DNA of 64,000 nucleotides from the NCBI GenBank assembly GCA_003280225.1, contig QCFO01000004.1, forward strand, positions 1 through 64,000. The letters are read 5' to 3'. Position numbers and translations under genes: made by a program. Under the pieces are notes generated by a model. That model was not told where the DNA came from. It saw only the letters and a list, made by a program, of their open reading frames with translations, and made no database searches. Source of the DNA: Prochlorococcus sp. AG-363-K07. Lineage in GTDB: Bacteria > Cyanobacteriota > Cyanobacteriia > PCC-6307 > Cyanobiaceae. Of this stretch, positions 1 through 11,242 are shown piece after piece (within the stretch, counting starts at the first letter, position 1; each line of letters begins with the position of its first letter).

Positions 1-70
<70 letters not shown>

Positions 71-112
71 GCTCAAAGGAACTTAACATTCTAATTCACG
101 CATTTTGAACTC

Positions 113-379
113 TTGATTGATAAACCTGACCAAGTCTCAAAGTTGGATCCCAGCCTTAGGGCAAAGCTCCTTAAAGAGTTAGATAGCCCATGGCGAGGAT
201 TGCGCAGAGGCTTGTGGATTGCCTTTGCTGGCTCTTCGGGTATTGGCTTATTTGTTATGTTAGCGAGAAGTATTTCAGGCTATCAAGTTTCTCTCAGTGA
301 TTTGGGTATACAAATTACTGCTCTATCTTTCTTTGTATTCTTATTATTTATTGATCGTCAAAGAAGTAAGAAATACTAA
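113..379 (+). CDS. Small cyanobacterial membrane protein, DUF3493-like
   Basis: 88 aa ORF with LDPSLRAKLLKELDSPWRGLRRGLW followed by two hydrophobic segments; TTG start. Confidence 0.75.
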   Translation: MIDKPDQVSKLDPSLRAKLLKELDSPWRGLRRGLWIAFAGSSGIGLFVMLARSISGYQVSLSDLGIQITALSFFVFLLFIDRQRSKKY

Positions 380-435
380 TACTTATAGGTCTGATATTCA
401 AGCTTTTCTTGTTGGCTATTAGTAACTTTTAGCTT

Positions 436-3400
436 TTAAACATTCAATTTACGTTTTTGAGTTACAAATTTGTATGCCTCAATGGTATCTCCCTCTTGCC
501 AGTTAGCGAAACGATCACAACCAATTCCGCATTCAAATCCAGTTGCTACTTCTTTTACATCATCTTTATTGCGTCTTAATGAATCAAGGTCTCCTTCAAA
601 GACTATTTGATTTTTACGATTGACTCGCACTCTGCAGTTCCTTTGTAATTTCCCATTTGTTATGTAGCATCCAGCCACTGAGCTCTTCCCTATGGTGAAA
701 ATAGCTCTTACTTCTGCTGTCCCCAGTGACTCTTCGATCATTTCTGGCTCTAGCAAGCCTTCCATTGCAAGTTGTATGTCTTCAAGAAGTTTGTAAATCA
801 CTTCGTAATCTCTTACGTCTACACCAGTCGCATCGGCGGCACGCTTAGCGCCAGATGCCATGGAAGTGTTAAATCCAACTATTACTGCACCAGATGCTGC
901 TGCAAGATCAACGTCGGTTTCTGTAATTTCGCCAGGAGCTGACAGTAAAACTCTTACTTGAACCTCATCCTTAGGTAATTGCTCTAGTGAACCTAAAATT
1001 GCCTCAACACTACCTTGAACATCAGCTTTTAGGATTATATTGAGTTCCTGAAGTTCACCTTCATTTGCTTGTCCGGACATTGCAGATAAGGAAACACGTC
1101 TAGATGCCATCTGTTGAGCTAATCGCGTGGCACGTGCATCTGAGGCTCGTTCTCCTACTACGGCTCTTGCAGACTTTTCATCTGGATAGACTTCGAATTC
1201 ATCGCCTGCTGTTGGAACTTCATTAAATCCAAGTGCTTCAACAGCTGTAGAAGGACCACTTGCTTTGAGACGTGCTCCATTTTCATCAACCATTGCTCTA
1301 ACTTTTCCTAAAACTGGCCCAGCTGCAACTACATCTCCAGTTTTAAGGGTACCGTTTTGAATTAGTAGGGTTGCGACAGGGCCTTTGGCCTTGTCTAGAT
1401 GTGCCTCAATAACAGTTCCTTTGGCCAGGCGATCTGGGTTGGCCTGAAGATCCTCAACCTCAGTTACAAGCAGGATCATTTCTAAAAGCTTGTCAATATT
1501 TTCTCCTTTAATTGCACTTACAGGAACCATCACCACATCTCCTCCCCACTCTTCAGCAACGAGGCTTTGCTCTGAGAGTTCTTGTTTGACTCTGTCAGGA
1601 GAGGAACCTTCCTTGTCAATCTTGTTAATAGCTACAACTATTGGGACTTCCGCTGCTCGAGCATGGCTGATTGCTTCCAAAGTTTGAGGCCGGACTCCAT
1701 CATCGGCTGCAACAACAAGTACAGCAACATCAGTCACTTTGGTCCCTCGAGCCCGCATTGCGGTAAAAGCTTCATGCCCAGGAGTGTCAAGGAAGGTCAG
1801 TTTTTTGGATTCTCCTGCATGAGATATCTCTACTTGATATGCGCCTATGTGTTGGGTTATTCCACCTGCTTCTCCAGCGGCAACTCTTGCTTTTCTGATT
1901 GCATCTAAAAGACTTGTTTTCCCATGATCCACATGGCCCATCACAGTGACGACAGGAGGTCGCCTAATTAAATGTTTTAAATCGCTTTCTTCAATGATTT
2001 CCGAAGTTTTTTTCGCAGCTTCCTGTACGTCGTCTTGGAGCACAGGTACTCCGAACTCTTCAGCCACTGTCTCAATTGTGGATAGATCTAGAGACTGGGT
2101 GACTGTTGCCGTGATTCCCTTGAAAAAGAGTGACTTGATAACTTCTGAGCTTTCTACGCTGAGCATGTCAGAGAGTTCTTGAACAGTCAGATTTGCCTCA
2201 GGAACAATGATCATTTCCGGCCTGACTTGTTTAGCTTCTCGTGCAGCTCGCAGCTCCATTGCTCTGCGACGTTGTCTTTGTCTGGTTGTTTCTTTTTTTC
2301 GTTTCCGCATTGCAGCCATAGGCTTTGATGCGGATTTATTTGCTGTTTTTGGTTTTGCTGGGCGCGCAAGGCTTGCAGACAGTAAGGTTGCTTGCTTTTC
2401 TCCTGCAAAACCGCTTGTTTCTGTGGTTAATGCATCATCGTTTTCACCAATGATGTGAACCTTTTGTCTTTGTTTTTGAGGTGATTTGCTGCGAAGGGCT
2501 TCAAGTTTTGCGCTGTCATCCCAATCAGGCTTTCCAGTTCTTCGAGGTGCTCCAATAGATGGCCTATGAGCAGGCCTTTTAGGAGCTGGGGCAGGAGTTG
2601 GGCGATTTAGTTCTTTATTGCCAGTACCGTCTGTAGCTCCTTTAGGCCCAACAGTTGTTCCATCAGGCCTTTTAGGAGCAGGTACACCTGGTCTACCAGT
2701 TGGTTTCTGTAGTTGCATAAGTTCACCAGGTGCAACTGGTTTCCTCATGCCTGGAGGCATATTTGAACGTGACTGTGGCGCTTGACGGGAGCCACTATCA
2801 CGAGATGATTGACTACCGACATTTTTGTCGCGCCTGATTGGTTTCCCTACTAGTTCAACAGGGTTACCAGTTGAACGAGGTTGGCCAGCACGATTCGGAT
2901 TCCGGATCGGTGCATTTGCTCTTGGTGAGCCTTGGTTATTGCGCTGAGGATTGAATCTTTGGTTTTGACCTCCACCAGAGTTTCTGGAAGGACTTCCAGA
3001 CCGCCTTTTGTCTTGGGGCATGGAAGGACGGCTAGGTGGCGCTACAGGTCTTCGAGGTTGGGGTCGCCCAACTAGTTCCGGTCTTGCGGGTTTTTTCTGT
3101 CCTGATAGAGGTGGCTTACTTGGAGGGACAGAGCGGTAGCTCCCTTGGGAAGGTTGAGATCTTCCTAAGATCTTTGGCTTTGAATTGTTTTTTGGAGATT
3201 CGGCAAGTGATGGTGGGGATTTAGGACGATTATTATCTGGATTTTTAATTGAATTTGGTCGTATTGGTGCTGAAGGTTTGATTGAGGCAGAGGGAGGAAC
3301 TGGTCTGCTTGGGGGCGGTGATGGTCGATTGACAGGAGAATTAGTAGATTTTTGAGGTCTACTTGAAGATTGGCTTTTTGAAGTTGCGTTGATGTTGGTC

Positions 3401-3873
3401 GGAGCTTTCCTGATAGGCGACTTAGGATTTAATTGTGGAACCTTTGGACTTTGGCTAGGAACTGCTGGTTTAAGTGGAGATTTTGGTTTTTGGGGAGCTT
3501 CTGGAGATTTATGAGATTCTGATTTTTTGGCGATTAATTCAGGTGGTTTGTTCGTTTTTTGGGGAGCTTCTGGAGATTTATGAGATTCTGACTTTTTGGC
3601 GATTAATTCAGGTGGTTTGTTCGTTTTTTGGGGAGCTTTTTTAACTGAGAGGATTACTTTCCCAGATTGAGGCTTGGTTGTAGGGGTGGGGGTTATTCCT
3701 TTATTTCTTGTTTTAAGCGAATCTGTGATTCGCTTTGCTTCATCTTCATTAATCGAACTGCTATGACTTTTGGCGGCAATAGAAAGCTTATGTGCGGCAT
3801 CAAGCACATCTTTGTTCTCAAGGCCTAAGTCCTTGGAAAGCTCGTAAATTCTGATTTTGCCGCTGCTGGTCAT
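436..3873 (-). CDS. infB: Translation initiation factor IF-2
   Basis: GTPase motifs [25 protein letters not shown] and NKIDK with a long Lys/Pro-rich N-domain. The ORF is open to 3918, but [18 protein letters not shown] (ATG at 3873) is the likelier start. Confidence 0.97.
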   Translation of the reverse strand: MTSSGKIRIYELSKDLGLENKDVLDAAHKLSIAAKSHSSSINEDEAKRITDSLKTRNKGITPTPTTKPQSGKVILSVKKAPQKTNKPPELIAKKSESHKSPEAPQKTNKPPELIAKKSESHKSPEAPQKPKSPLKPAVPSQSPKVPQLNPKSPIRKAPTNINATSKSQSSSRPQKSTNSPVNRPSPPPSRPVPPSASIKPSAPIRPNSIKNPDNNRPKSPPSLAESPKNNSKPKILGRSQPSQGSYRSVPPSKPPLSGQKKPARPELVGRPQPRRPVAPPSRPSMPQDKRRSGSPSRNSGGGQNQRFNPQRNNQGSPRANAPIRNPNRAGQPRSTGNPVELVGKPIRRDKNVGSQSSRDSGSRQAPQSRSNMPPGMRKPVAPGELMQLQKPTGRPGVPAPKRPDGTTVGPKGATDGTGNKELNRPTPAPAPKRPAHRPSIGAPRRTGKPDWDDSAKLEALRSKSPQKQRQKVHIIGENDDALTTETSGFAGEKQATLLSASLARPAKPKTANKSASKPMAAMRKRKKETTRQRQRRRAMELRAAREAKQVRPEMIIVPEANLTVQELSDMLSVESSEVIKSLFFKGITATVTQSLDLSTIETVAEEFGVPVLQDDVQEAAKKTSEIIEESDLKHLIRRPPVVTVMGHVDHGKTSLLDAIRKARVAAGEAGGITQHIGAYQVEISHAGESKKLTFLDTPGHEAFTAMRARGTKVTDVAVLVVAADDGVRPQTLEAISHARAAEVPIVVAINKIDKEGSSPDRVKQELSEQSLVAEEWGGDVVMVPVSAIKGENIDKLLEMILLVTEVEDLQANPDRLAKGTVIEAHLDKAKGPVATLLIQNGTLKTGDVVAAGPVLGKVRAMVDENGARLKASGPSTAVEALGFNEVPTAGDEFEVYPDEKSARAVVGERASDARATRLAQQMASRRVSLSAMSGQANEGELQELNIILKADVQGSVEAILGSLEQLPKDEVQVRVLLSAPGEITETDVDLAAASGAVIVGFNTSMASGAKRAADATGVDVRDYEVIYKLLEDIQLAMEGLLEPEMIEESLGTAEVRAIFTIGKSSVAGCYITNGKLQRNCRVRVNRKNQIVFEGDLDSLRRNKDDVKEVATGFECGIGCDRFANWQEGDTIEAYKFVTQKRKLNV

Positions 3874-3936
3874 TAAGTTCTCCGATCGTTCCGGGTACTG
3901 GGTACCTGGGTGCTTCACTTAGAGCGAAGACATAGT

Positions 3937-4215
3937 TCATCTTGCCTCAGCGCCTGCAATAGTGCAGTGATTTAGCTGCTTTTGCAGCATCTCCACAACG
4001 CTTTGGGGAACCTGACAGCGCAGAGCCTTTTGTAAACGCTTGCGGCGCCAAGCCTGATCCAGGCAGATCTCATTTGGGCAGACATAGGCTGATCTACCTG
4101 TTCCACCAACGAGAACTACTCCATCCTGATGGTCTCTGGTTACTTTCAAAAGTTGCTTTCTATCAAGCAGTTTTCGACATGTAACGCATCGACGGAGGAC
4201 GGCTCTTTCGCTCAC
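3937..4215 (-). CDS. YlxR-family (DUF448) RNA-binding protein
   Basis: RRCVTCRKLLDRKQLLKV and GRSAYVCPN motifs, located between nusA and infB; GTGA overlap with the nusA stop. Confidence 0.9.
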   Translation of the reverse strand: MSERAVLRRCVTCRKLLDRKQLLKVTRDHQDGVVLVGGTGRSAYVCPNEICLDQAWRRKRLQKALRCQVPQSVVEMLQKQLNHCTIAGAEAR

Positions 4216-5645
4216 CGGGTTCCATCCTCTTCTTCTTGAGAAGTAGTTTGATTGTCATCAACATTTTGAGTTGTTTCTTCGTTTTCATCTGTTGCTATTG
4301 CTTCTTCTTCCTGATCAGAAATATTTTGTGTTTCAGTTTCAAAGTCTTCCTCATCTTCTGGAAGCGGATAAAGCTCTCTTAGACGAGCATCTTCTTCGGC
4401 TCTAGTTGCTTGCTCGGCTGCGAGTCTCTCTTCAGCTTCTCGTTGAAGAGTTTCCTCTTCTTCTCTTTGGGATATAAGTTCAGCTACTGCAGAATCTTCT
4501 GTTTCTTGGTCATATTCTTGTGAGTTTTTAATATCGATCTTCCAGCCCGTAAGCCTTGCTGCTAGACGTACATTTTGCCCTTCGCGACCAATGGCGAGAC
4601 TTAATTGATCTGGAGGAACAAGTACATGAGCATGTTGTCCTTCTGGGTCCACAAGCCTTACTAATTCAACTCTTGCTGGACTCAAAGAATTACAGATGTA
4701 TTGAATTGGATCCTGTGACCATCGAATTACATCAATTTTCTCACCTCTAAGCTCATTGACTACCTGTTGTATTCGTGATCCACGTGCACCAATGCAAGCA
4801 CCTACTGGATCTACCTCTCTTTCAATACTATCTACAGCAACTTTGGTTCGGGGACCAACAGAGCGGGAAGGAGGATTTGCTTCACGAGCAACTGCAACAA
4901 TCCTTACTGATCCTTCTTGGATTTCTGGTACTTCGTTCTCAAAGAGATAAACAACTAGGCCAGCATTAGAGCGGCTAACAAAAAGTTGAGGTCCACGTCT
5001 TGGGACTTCGCTAACTTCTTTTAGGAATACTTTGAAAGTTGCATTTGCTCGATAATTATCATTCGGTAATTGATCACGCCGAGGCAATTCCGCTTCTACT
5101 TCTGGTCTTCCAAGGCCAGAACTAACGGCCATAATGACTGATTGCCTTTCAAAGCGAATTACTCGTGCTGTCAAAACAGGATCTTCAAGATCTGCAAATT
5201 CTTCTTGTATCATGCGTCGCTGCTGATCTCTTAACTTTTGGGCAAGAACTTGTTTAGTTGTGGCCGCTGCCATACGCCCGAAGTCTTCTTTCTCAGGAGT
5301 CACATCAAGAACTACTGTGTCACCTATTTGTGCATCTTCTGCGACTTGCATCACTTCAGAAAGCGCAATTTGATGATCTTCACTTTCAACGTCTTCAACA
5401 ATAATTTTGCTAGCTAAAACCCTGTATCCTTCTTCATCTAGATCTAAACCTACATCAAAGTTACTGAAATAATCTTCCTCGAATGGATCTTCACTAATAC
5501 CTAAATAAAGTGTTTTTCTATATCTTTCATAACCTTTTAATAATGCTTCTCGAAGAGCGGCCTCAACTACCTGAGTGGGGAGTTTTTTTTCCTCACTGAT
5601 GTCTTCTATGAGGTTATTTAGGCCGGGGAGTAAAACTAAAGCCAT
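4212..5645 (-). CDS. nusA: Transcription termination/antitermination factor NusA
   Basis: S1 and KH signatures (DPVGACIGARGSRIQQVVNELRGEKIDVI; LAIGREGQNVRLAARLTGWKIDI) and operon context. Confidence 0.97.
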   Translation of the reverse strand: MALVLLPGLNNLIEDISEEKKLPTQVVEAALREALLKGYERYRKTLYLGISEDPFEEDYFSNFDVGLDLDEEGYRVLASKIIVEDVESEDHQIALSEVMQVAEDAQIGDTVVLDVTPEKEDFGRMAAATTKQVLAQKLRDQQRRMIQEEFADLEDPVLTARVIRFERQSVIMAVSSGLGRPEVEAELPRRDQLPNDNYRANATFKVFLKEVSEVPRRGPQLFVSRSNAGLVVYLFENEVPEIQEGSVRIVAVAREANPPSRSVGPRTKVAVDSIEREVDPVGACIGARGSRIQQVVNELRGEKIDVIRWSQDPIQYICNSLSPARVELVRLVDPEGQHAHVLVPPDQLSLAIGREGQNVRLAARLTGWKIDIKNSQEYDQETEDSAVAELISQREEEETLQREAEERLAAEQATRAEEDARLRELYPLPEDEEDFETETQNISDQEEEAIATDENEETTQNVDDNQTTSQEEEDGTR

Positions 5646-5701
5646 CGAAGATGGGGAAAAAATAAAATGGTTGTTGAGGCAGATGAAAAAAATCTGTTGG
5701 T

Positions 5702-6208
5702 TTATCCAGTAGGACTGGTAAGGCGGACCTTGGTAACTGAATCTCTTGGGATGCGGCTCATCTTCCCTTTGATATTGAGCAGTACATGATCAGGTGATCT
5801 CTCAAGGAGCAATCCTGTTTGGTGTTTTGTTAATTGGTTGTTAATAACATAGGTCACTTCAACAGGGAAACCTCGAAATGTTTGGAAGTCTCTATCGCTT
5901 TCGAGATCTTCTGGAATTCCAGGACTGCTTATTTCAAGAACATATGCTTCATTTATGAGCCTTGAACTTTCTATTGCTTCGCTCATAGGCTCGCTGAAAT
6001 GAGCACAATCATCTAATGAAACGTCTCCTTGATGGCCTGGGCGGATTTGCACCTGAATATTCATTGGTTTGAGATGTGTGAATACCTGAACACAACAAAG
6101 TTCGAAGCCGTTCTCCGCTGCCGTCTTTGAGGCGAGTTTCTCTAATTCCGTGAGACTGGGATGAGGCAAGAGACAGGTAATTGATCGGACTGCTAGCCCG
6201 ATCGGCAT
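5702..6208 (-). CDS. rimP: Ribosome maturation factor RimP
   Basis: LEISSPGIPEDLESDRDFQTFRGFPVEV signature, located upstream of nusA. Confidence 0.93.
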   Translation of the reverse strand: MPIGLAVRSITCLLPHPSLTELEKLASKTAAENGFELCCVQVFTHLKPMNIQVQIRPGHQGDVSLDDCAHFSEPMSEAIESSRLINEAYVLEISSPGIPEDLESDRDFQTFRGFPVEVTYVINNQLTKHQTGLLLERSPDHVLLNIKGKMSRIPRDSVTKVRLTSPTG

Positions 6209-6400
6209 CAGATTTGACCCGCCTCCGTTTGGAGGAAACCGCCAGGCTTCACTTATTCTACGTGATCAGATGAGATGCGCAAAGCTTGCTTGAAGGCACA
6301 TTTTTTACTTTTGCCAACAAAAATATCTGGAGAATAAAAAGAAACTGAATTTTTTTTCACAGTCCCCAAAAAATCATGTTTGTAGTTAGCTTCTAGTTAG

Positions 6401-7573
<1,173 letters not shown>

Positions 7574-7607
7574 AAAACTTGCTACGGTCTCGACGGGTAA
7601 TTAATTA

Positions 7608-8324
7608 ATGATGTCAGATCTCCAAACACAAATGAAGCAAGCAGTTGCTAGGGCTGCTGTAGATCAAATTCATGATGGAATGGTATTAGGACTTGGTTCG
7701 GGTTCGACTGCCGCTTTAATGATTGAAGCATTAGCTAAAAAACTTTCTTCCGGAGGTTTGTCTGACATTGTTGGTGTGACAACATCTTTTCAGGGGGAGG
7801 TATTGGCTTCTGAGTTAGGTATTCCCTTAAGGAGTCTTTCTGCTGTAGATCATATTGATTTGGCGATTGATGGTGCAGATGAAGTCGATTCTGCTTTCCA
7901 ACTCATTAAGGGTGGAGGAGCTTGTCATGTTCAAGAGAAACTTGTTGCGTCTATGGCTGAACGCTTTGTAGTAGTTGTTGATTCTTCCAAAATTGTCAAA
8001 CGTTTGAATTTGGAATTCAAATTGCCTGTGGAAGTTTTGCCGAATGCATGGAAACAAGTTCAAACTAATTTGTACAAAATGGGAGGAAGTTCAACTTTAC
8101 GTATGGCTAATCGCAAGGCAGGTCCAGTAGTAACGGATCAGGGTAATCTTGTTCTCGATGTAATTTTTGATGGAGGAATTGTCAATCCTGAAAGCCTTGA
8201 AAAAAGTATAAATAATATTCCTGGAGTTCTTGAAAATGGTCTTTTTGTAAATTTGACAGATGAGGTTTTGGTAGGGGAGATTGTTGATGGAATTGCAGAT
8301 GTACGTCATCTGCAAAAGGAATAA
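7608..8324 (+). CDS. rpiA: Ribose-5-phosphate isomerase A
   Basis: [26 protein letters not shown] and [15 protein letters not shown] motifs. Confidence 0.97.
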   Translation: MMSDLQTQMKQAVARAAVDQIHDGMVLGLGSGSTAALMIEALAKKLSSGGLSDIVGVTTSFQGEVLASELGIPLRSLSAVDHIDLAIDGADEVDSAFQLIKGGGACHVQEKLVASMAERFVVVVDSSKIVKRLNLEFKLPVEVLPNAWKQVQTNLYKMGGSSTLRMANRKAGPVVTDQGNLVLDVIFDGGIVNPESLEKSINNIPGVLENGLFVNLTDEVLVGEIVDGIADVRHLQKE

Positions 8325-8337
8325 ACTATAAAACTAA

Positions 8338-9663
8338 TTAAGACCTAATTCTGATTGATTCGGAATGACTATGTAATCCTTCACTTTCAGCTAGGATTAT
8401 AACTGAACTTGCAGTTTCTTTAAAAGCTTCTTCTGTAAATTCTATTAAGGAAGTGTTTTTCATAAATGTTTCTACGCCTAGGGCCCCACTGAACCTTGCA
8501 GTTCCAGATGTTGGTAGTGTGTGGTTAGGACCTGCTAAGTAATCTCCAATTGCTTCAGGACTCCAGTCACCTATAAAGATTGCACCTGCATTATTTATAC
8601 TTGGAACTATTTCATGAGGGTTTTCTACTAGTAACTCAAGATGTTCTGGTGCAAACTTATCACTGAGGTGAACGCATTGATGCAGGGTGTTGCAAATGAC
8701 TATTAATCCCCAATTTTCTAGTGCAGAAAGGCAAATCTCTGCACGTGGATGTTCTTGAAGTTGTCTTGCAACTTCTTTAGGAATTGCATCTGCAAGTTTC
8801 TTTTCAGTGGTTAGCAAGATTGAAGATGCAAGGGGGTCATGTTCAGCTTGGGCAAGTAAATCAGCTGCAACTTTTGAGACTTCTGCTGTGTGGTCGGCAA
8901 TTATTAAAACTTCACTGGGTCCAGCTAATGAGTCAATCCCAACTTTTCCATAGACTGACTTTTTGGCCATAGTTACATAAATATTTCCTGGGCCAGTTAT
9001 TACATCTACTTTCTCAACAGATTCTGTTCCATATGCCAAAGCAGCAATCGATTGAGCGCCTCCAATGCGAAAGATCTTTTTTACCCCTGCAAGATGAGCT
9101 GCAGCAAGAACAACACTATTGAGTTTCCCATTGTCTGTAGCTGGCGAAACCATAATCAGCTCCTTGACTCCAGCAACTTGCGCAGGAATCGCATTCATTA
9201 GAACTGTGCTGGGATATGAAGCTCTCCCTCCGGGTATGTAAATACCAGCTTTTTGAACTGGCCGCCATCTTCTACCTAGCTTTTCGCCATGCTTCCCTTG
9301 GATTAATAGATCTTTTGGAATTTGATGTTCATGAAAATTTTTGATCCGTTGATGTGCTAATTGAAGTGCTTCTTGCAGTCCCTTAGGAGTTTGTTCCCAA
9401 GCGGTTCTCAGTATTTCGTTAGAGATTGCTAGTGGGTCTGGAACGAATCCATCAAAACGCTTTGTATAGTTAAAAAGAGCTTGGTCTCCCTCTTCCTTGA
9501 CCTTGAGGAGGATCTCCTCCACGATCATTTTTGCTTTTTCTTGCTGTTCTCCAGAAGTACGGTTAGAAATTCTTTCTAATTCAGCACTTGCTCGTTCAAT
9601 ATCACTTATGCAAAGGATTGGTGACATTGAATGATTCCAAAGATGATGGCTGTTCTCAACCAA
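8338..9663 (-). CDS. hisD: Histidinol dehydrogenase
   Basis: [37 protein letters not shown] and [21 protein letters not shown]. Confidence 0.97.
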   Translation of the reverse strand: MVENSHHLWNHSMSPILCISDIERASAELERISNRTSGEQQEKAKMIVEEILLKVKEEGDQALFNYTKRFDGFVPDPLAISNEILRTAWEQTPKGLQEALQLAHQRIKNFHEHQIPKDLLIQGKHGEKLGRRWRPVQKAGIYIPGGRASYPSTVLMNAIPAQVAGVKELIMVSPATDNGKLNSVVLAAAHLAGVKKIFRIGGAQSIAALAYGTESVEKVDVITGPGNIYVTMAKKSVYGKVGIDSLAGPSEVLIIADHTAEVSKVAADLLAQAEHDPLASSILLTTEKKLADAIPKEVARQLQEHPRAEICLSALENWGLIVICNTLHQCVHLSDKFAPEHLELLVENPHEIVPSINNAGAIFIGDWSPEAIGDYLAGPNHTLPTSGTARFSGALGVETFMKNTSLIEFTEEAFKETASSVIILAESEGLHSHSESIRIRS

Positions 9664-9687
9664 TTGGGATTAGATGAGCGCTCTTAT

Positions 9688-9701
9688 AAAGCTATAGCTT
9701 T
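9688..9701. repeat. 14-bp perfect palindrome aaagctatagcttt in the hisD/rpsT divergent region
   Basis: Read directly from the sequence; it equals its own reverse complement. Confidence 0.7.
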
Positions 9702-9709
9702 TCCTCCTT

Positions 9710-9742
9710 ACTTGTCTCGATCTTTGAGCAAGTTTTTCTTTT
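9710..9742 (+). terminator. Terminator-like hairpin with T-rich tract upstream of rpsT
   Basis: acttg-t-ctc-gatcttt-gag-caagt followed by ttttctttt; stem of 5+3 bp with a single bulge. Confidence 0.45.
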
Positions 9743-9790
9743 AAGCTGTCCTGCTGTAATCTTATGGATCCTAAGCGTAAAGGCCCCTAA

Positions 9791-10093
<303 letters not shown>

Positions 10094-10170
10094 ATCCTAT
10101 TTTTTTGTAGTTTTAGGGGGGGGCTATTGCAAAATATAATTAAATGTAGTTTTTATAGATTTTCAATCAT

Positions 10171-10956
10171 TTGTCGGAACTCACGTTAATAGATAGTCAC
10201 TGCCATATCGTTTTTCGTAACTTCGATGACGATTTAGATGATGTGGCTGAGCGCTGGCGAAACGCTGGAGTAAGGAGTTTGCTTCATGCCTGTGTCGAGC
10301 CTTCTGAGATACCAGCAATTCGCTCTTTGGCTGATCGCTTCCCAGAATTGAGGTACTCAGTTGGTGTTCATCCATTAGATACTAAGCATTGGTTAAAGGA
10401 CACATTGTCTGTTTTGCGTAGTGCAGCTTTGGCTGATGAGAGGGTTGTAGCAATAGGAGAATTAGGGTTAGATCTTTTTAGAGATAAAAATCTGCAGGAA
10501 CAATTATCAATACTCAAGCCTCAGCTTGCTCTTGCAGTTGAGTTGGACTTACCTGTCATCATTCATTGTCGAGCAGCGGCAGACCCAATGTTGGATGTAC
10601 TAAGGGAGCTAAAGAAGAGTCATTGCTGCCCTAGAGGGGTGATGCATTGTTGGGGAGGTACAAACGATGAGATGGCAAGTTTTTTGGAGCTCGGCTTTTA
10701 TATCAGTTTTAGTGGAACAGTCACCTTTCCCAAGGCTGAGAACATACATCAGTGTGCTTTGGAGGTGCCCGAAGATAGATTTTTAGTCGAAACGGATTGC
10801 CCTTTTTTAGCTCCAGTTCCTTATAGGGGAAAACGCAATGAGCCTGCTTACGTAGAGAAAGTTGCAGCGCGATTAGCAGAGTTACGTGGAAAGTCGATCT
10901 TTTCTATAGCCAATAGCACTACTGCTAATGCGATGAAATTGTTTGGGTTGCCTTGA
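10171..10956 (+). CDS. tatD: TatD-family metal-dependent deoxyribonuclease
   Basis: IDSHCHIVF, GELGLDLFRD, VIIHCRAA and VETDCPFLAPVPYRGKRNEPAYV. Confidence 0.95.
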   Translation: MSELTLIDSHCHIVFRNFDDDLDDVAERWRNAGVRSLLHACVEPSEIPAIRSLADRFPELRYSVGVHPLDTKHWLKDTLSVLRSAALADERVVAIGELGLDLFRDKNLQEQLSILKPQLALAVELDLPVIIHCRAAADPMLDVLRELKKSHCCPRGVMHCWGGTNDEMASFLELGFYISFSGTVTFPKAENIHQCALEVPEDRFLVETDCPFLAPVPYRGKRNEPAYVEKVAARLAELRGKSIFSIANSTTANAMKLFGLP

Positions 10957-11020
10957 ATTAATGATTCAAGCTGGTTGAAAATTGCCATTAAAGTGTAGTA
11001 TTAAGGATTGGCCTGGTTAT

Positions 11021-11040
11021 GGTGGAGTACATGCTCCGCC
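11021..11040 (+). other. Short stem-loop in the rpoB 5' leader
   Basis: ggtggag-tacatg-ctccgcc, a 7-bp stem with one G-U pair. Confidence 0.4.
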
Positions 11041-11116
11041 GAACCCACCGAAGATCCACTCCTTTACGTGAATTGGCGACGTTCGCTGTTCTGACAAGAG
11101 TTCATTGAGCCTTTGA

Positions 11117-11158
11117 AAGTGGCCGCTTATCCCTTTGTTAAGGCATAAGCGGCCACTT
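11117..11158 (+). other. Long hairpin in the rpoB 5' leader
   Basis: aagtggccgcttat ... ataagcggccactt, perfect 14-bp arms. The interior cctt/aagg can extend the stem across a C-C mismatch. Confidence 0.75.
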
Positions 11159-11242
11159 GATAGGGCTTTTCGATTCAGTTGTTCTTCAACGTTACGATTC
11201 CAGGTCCTTCACTTTTCAACTTCTACAACTGCAGGTTCTCGC

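Noticed and set aside
1490-2458. Several + strand ORFs of 65-108 aa inside infB
   Set aside because: They lie antisense to a clearly conserved essential gene, with no recognisable motifs, so they are most likely by-products of the infB coding frame.
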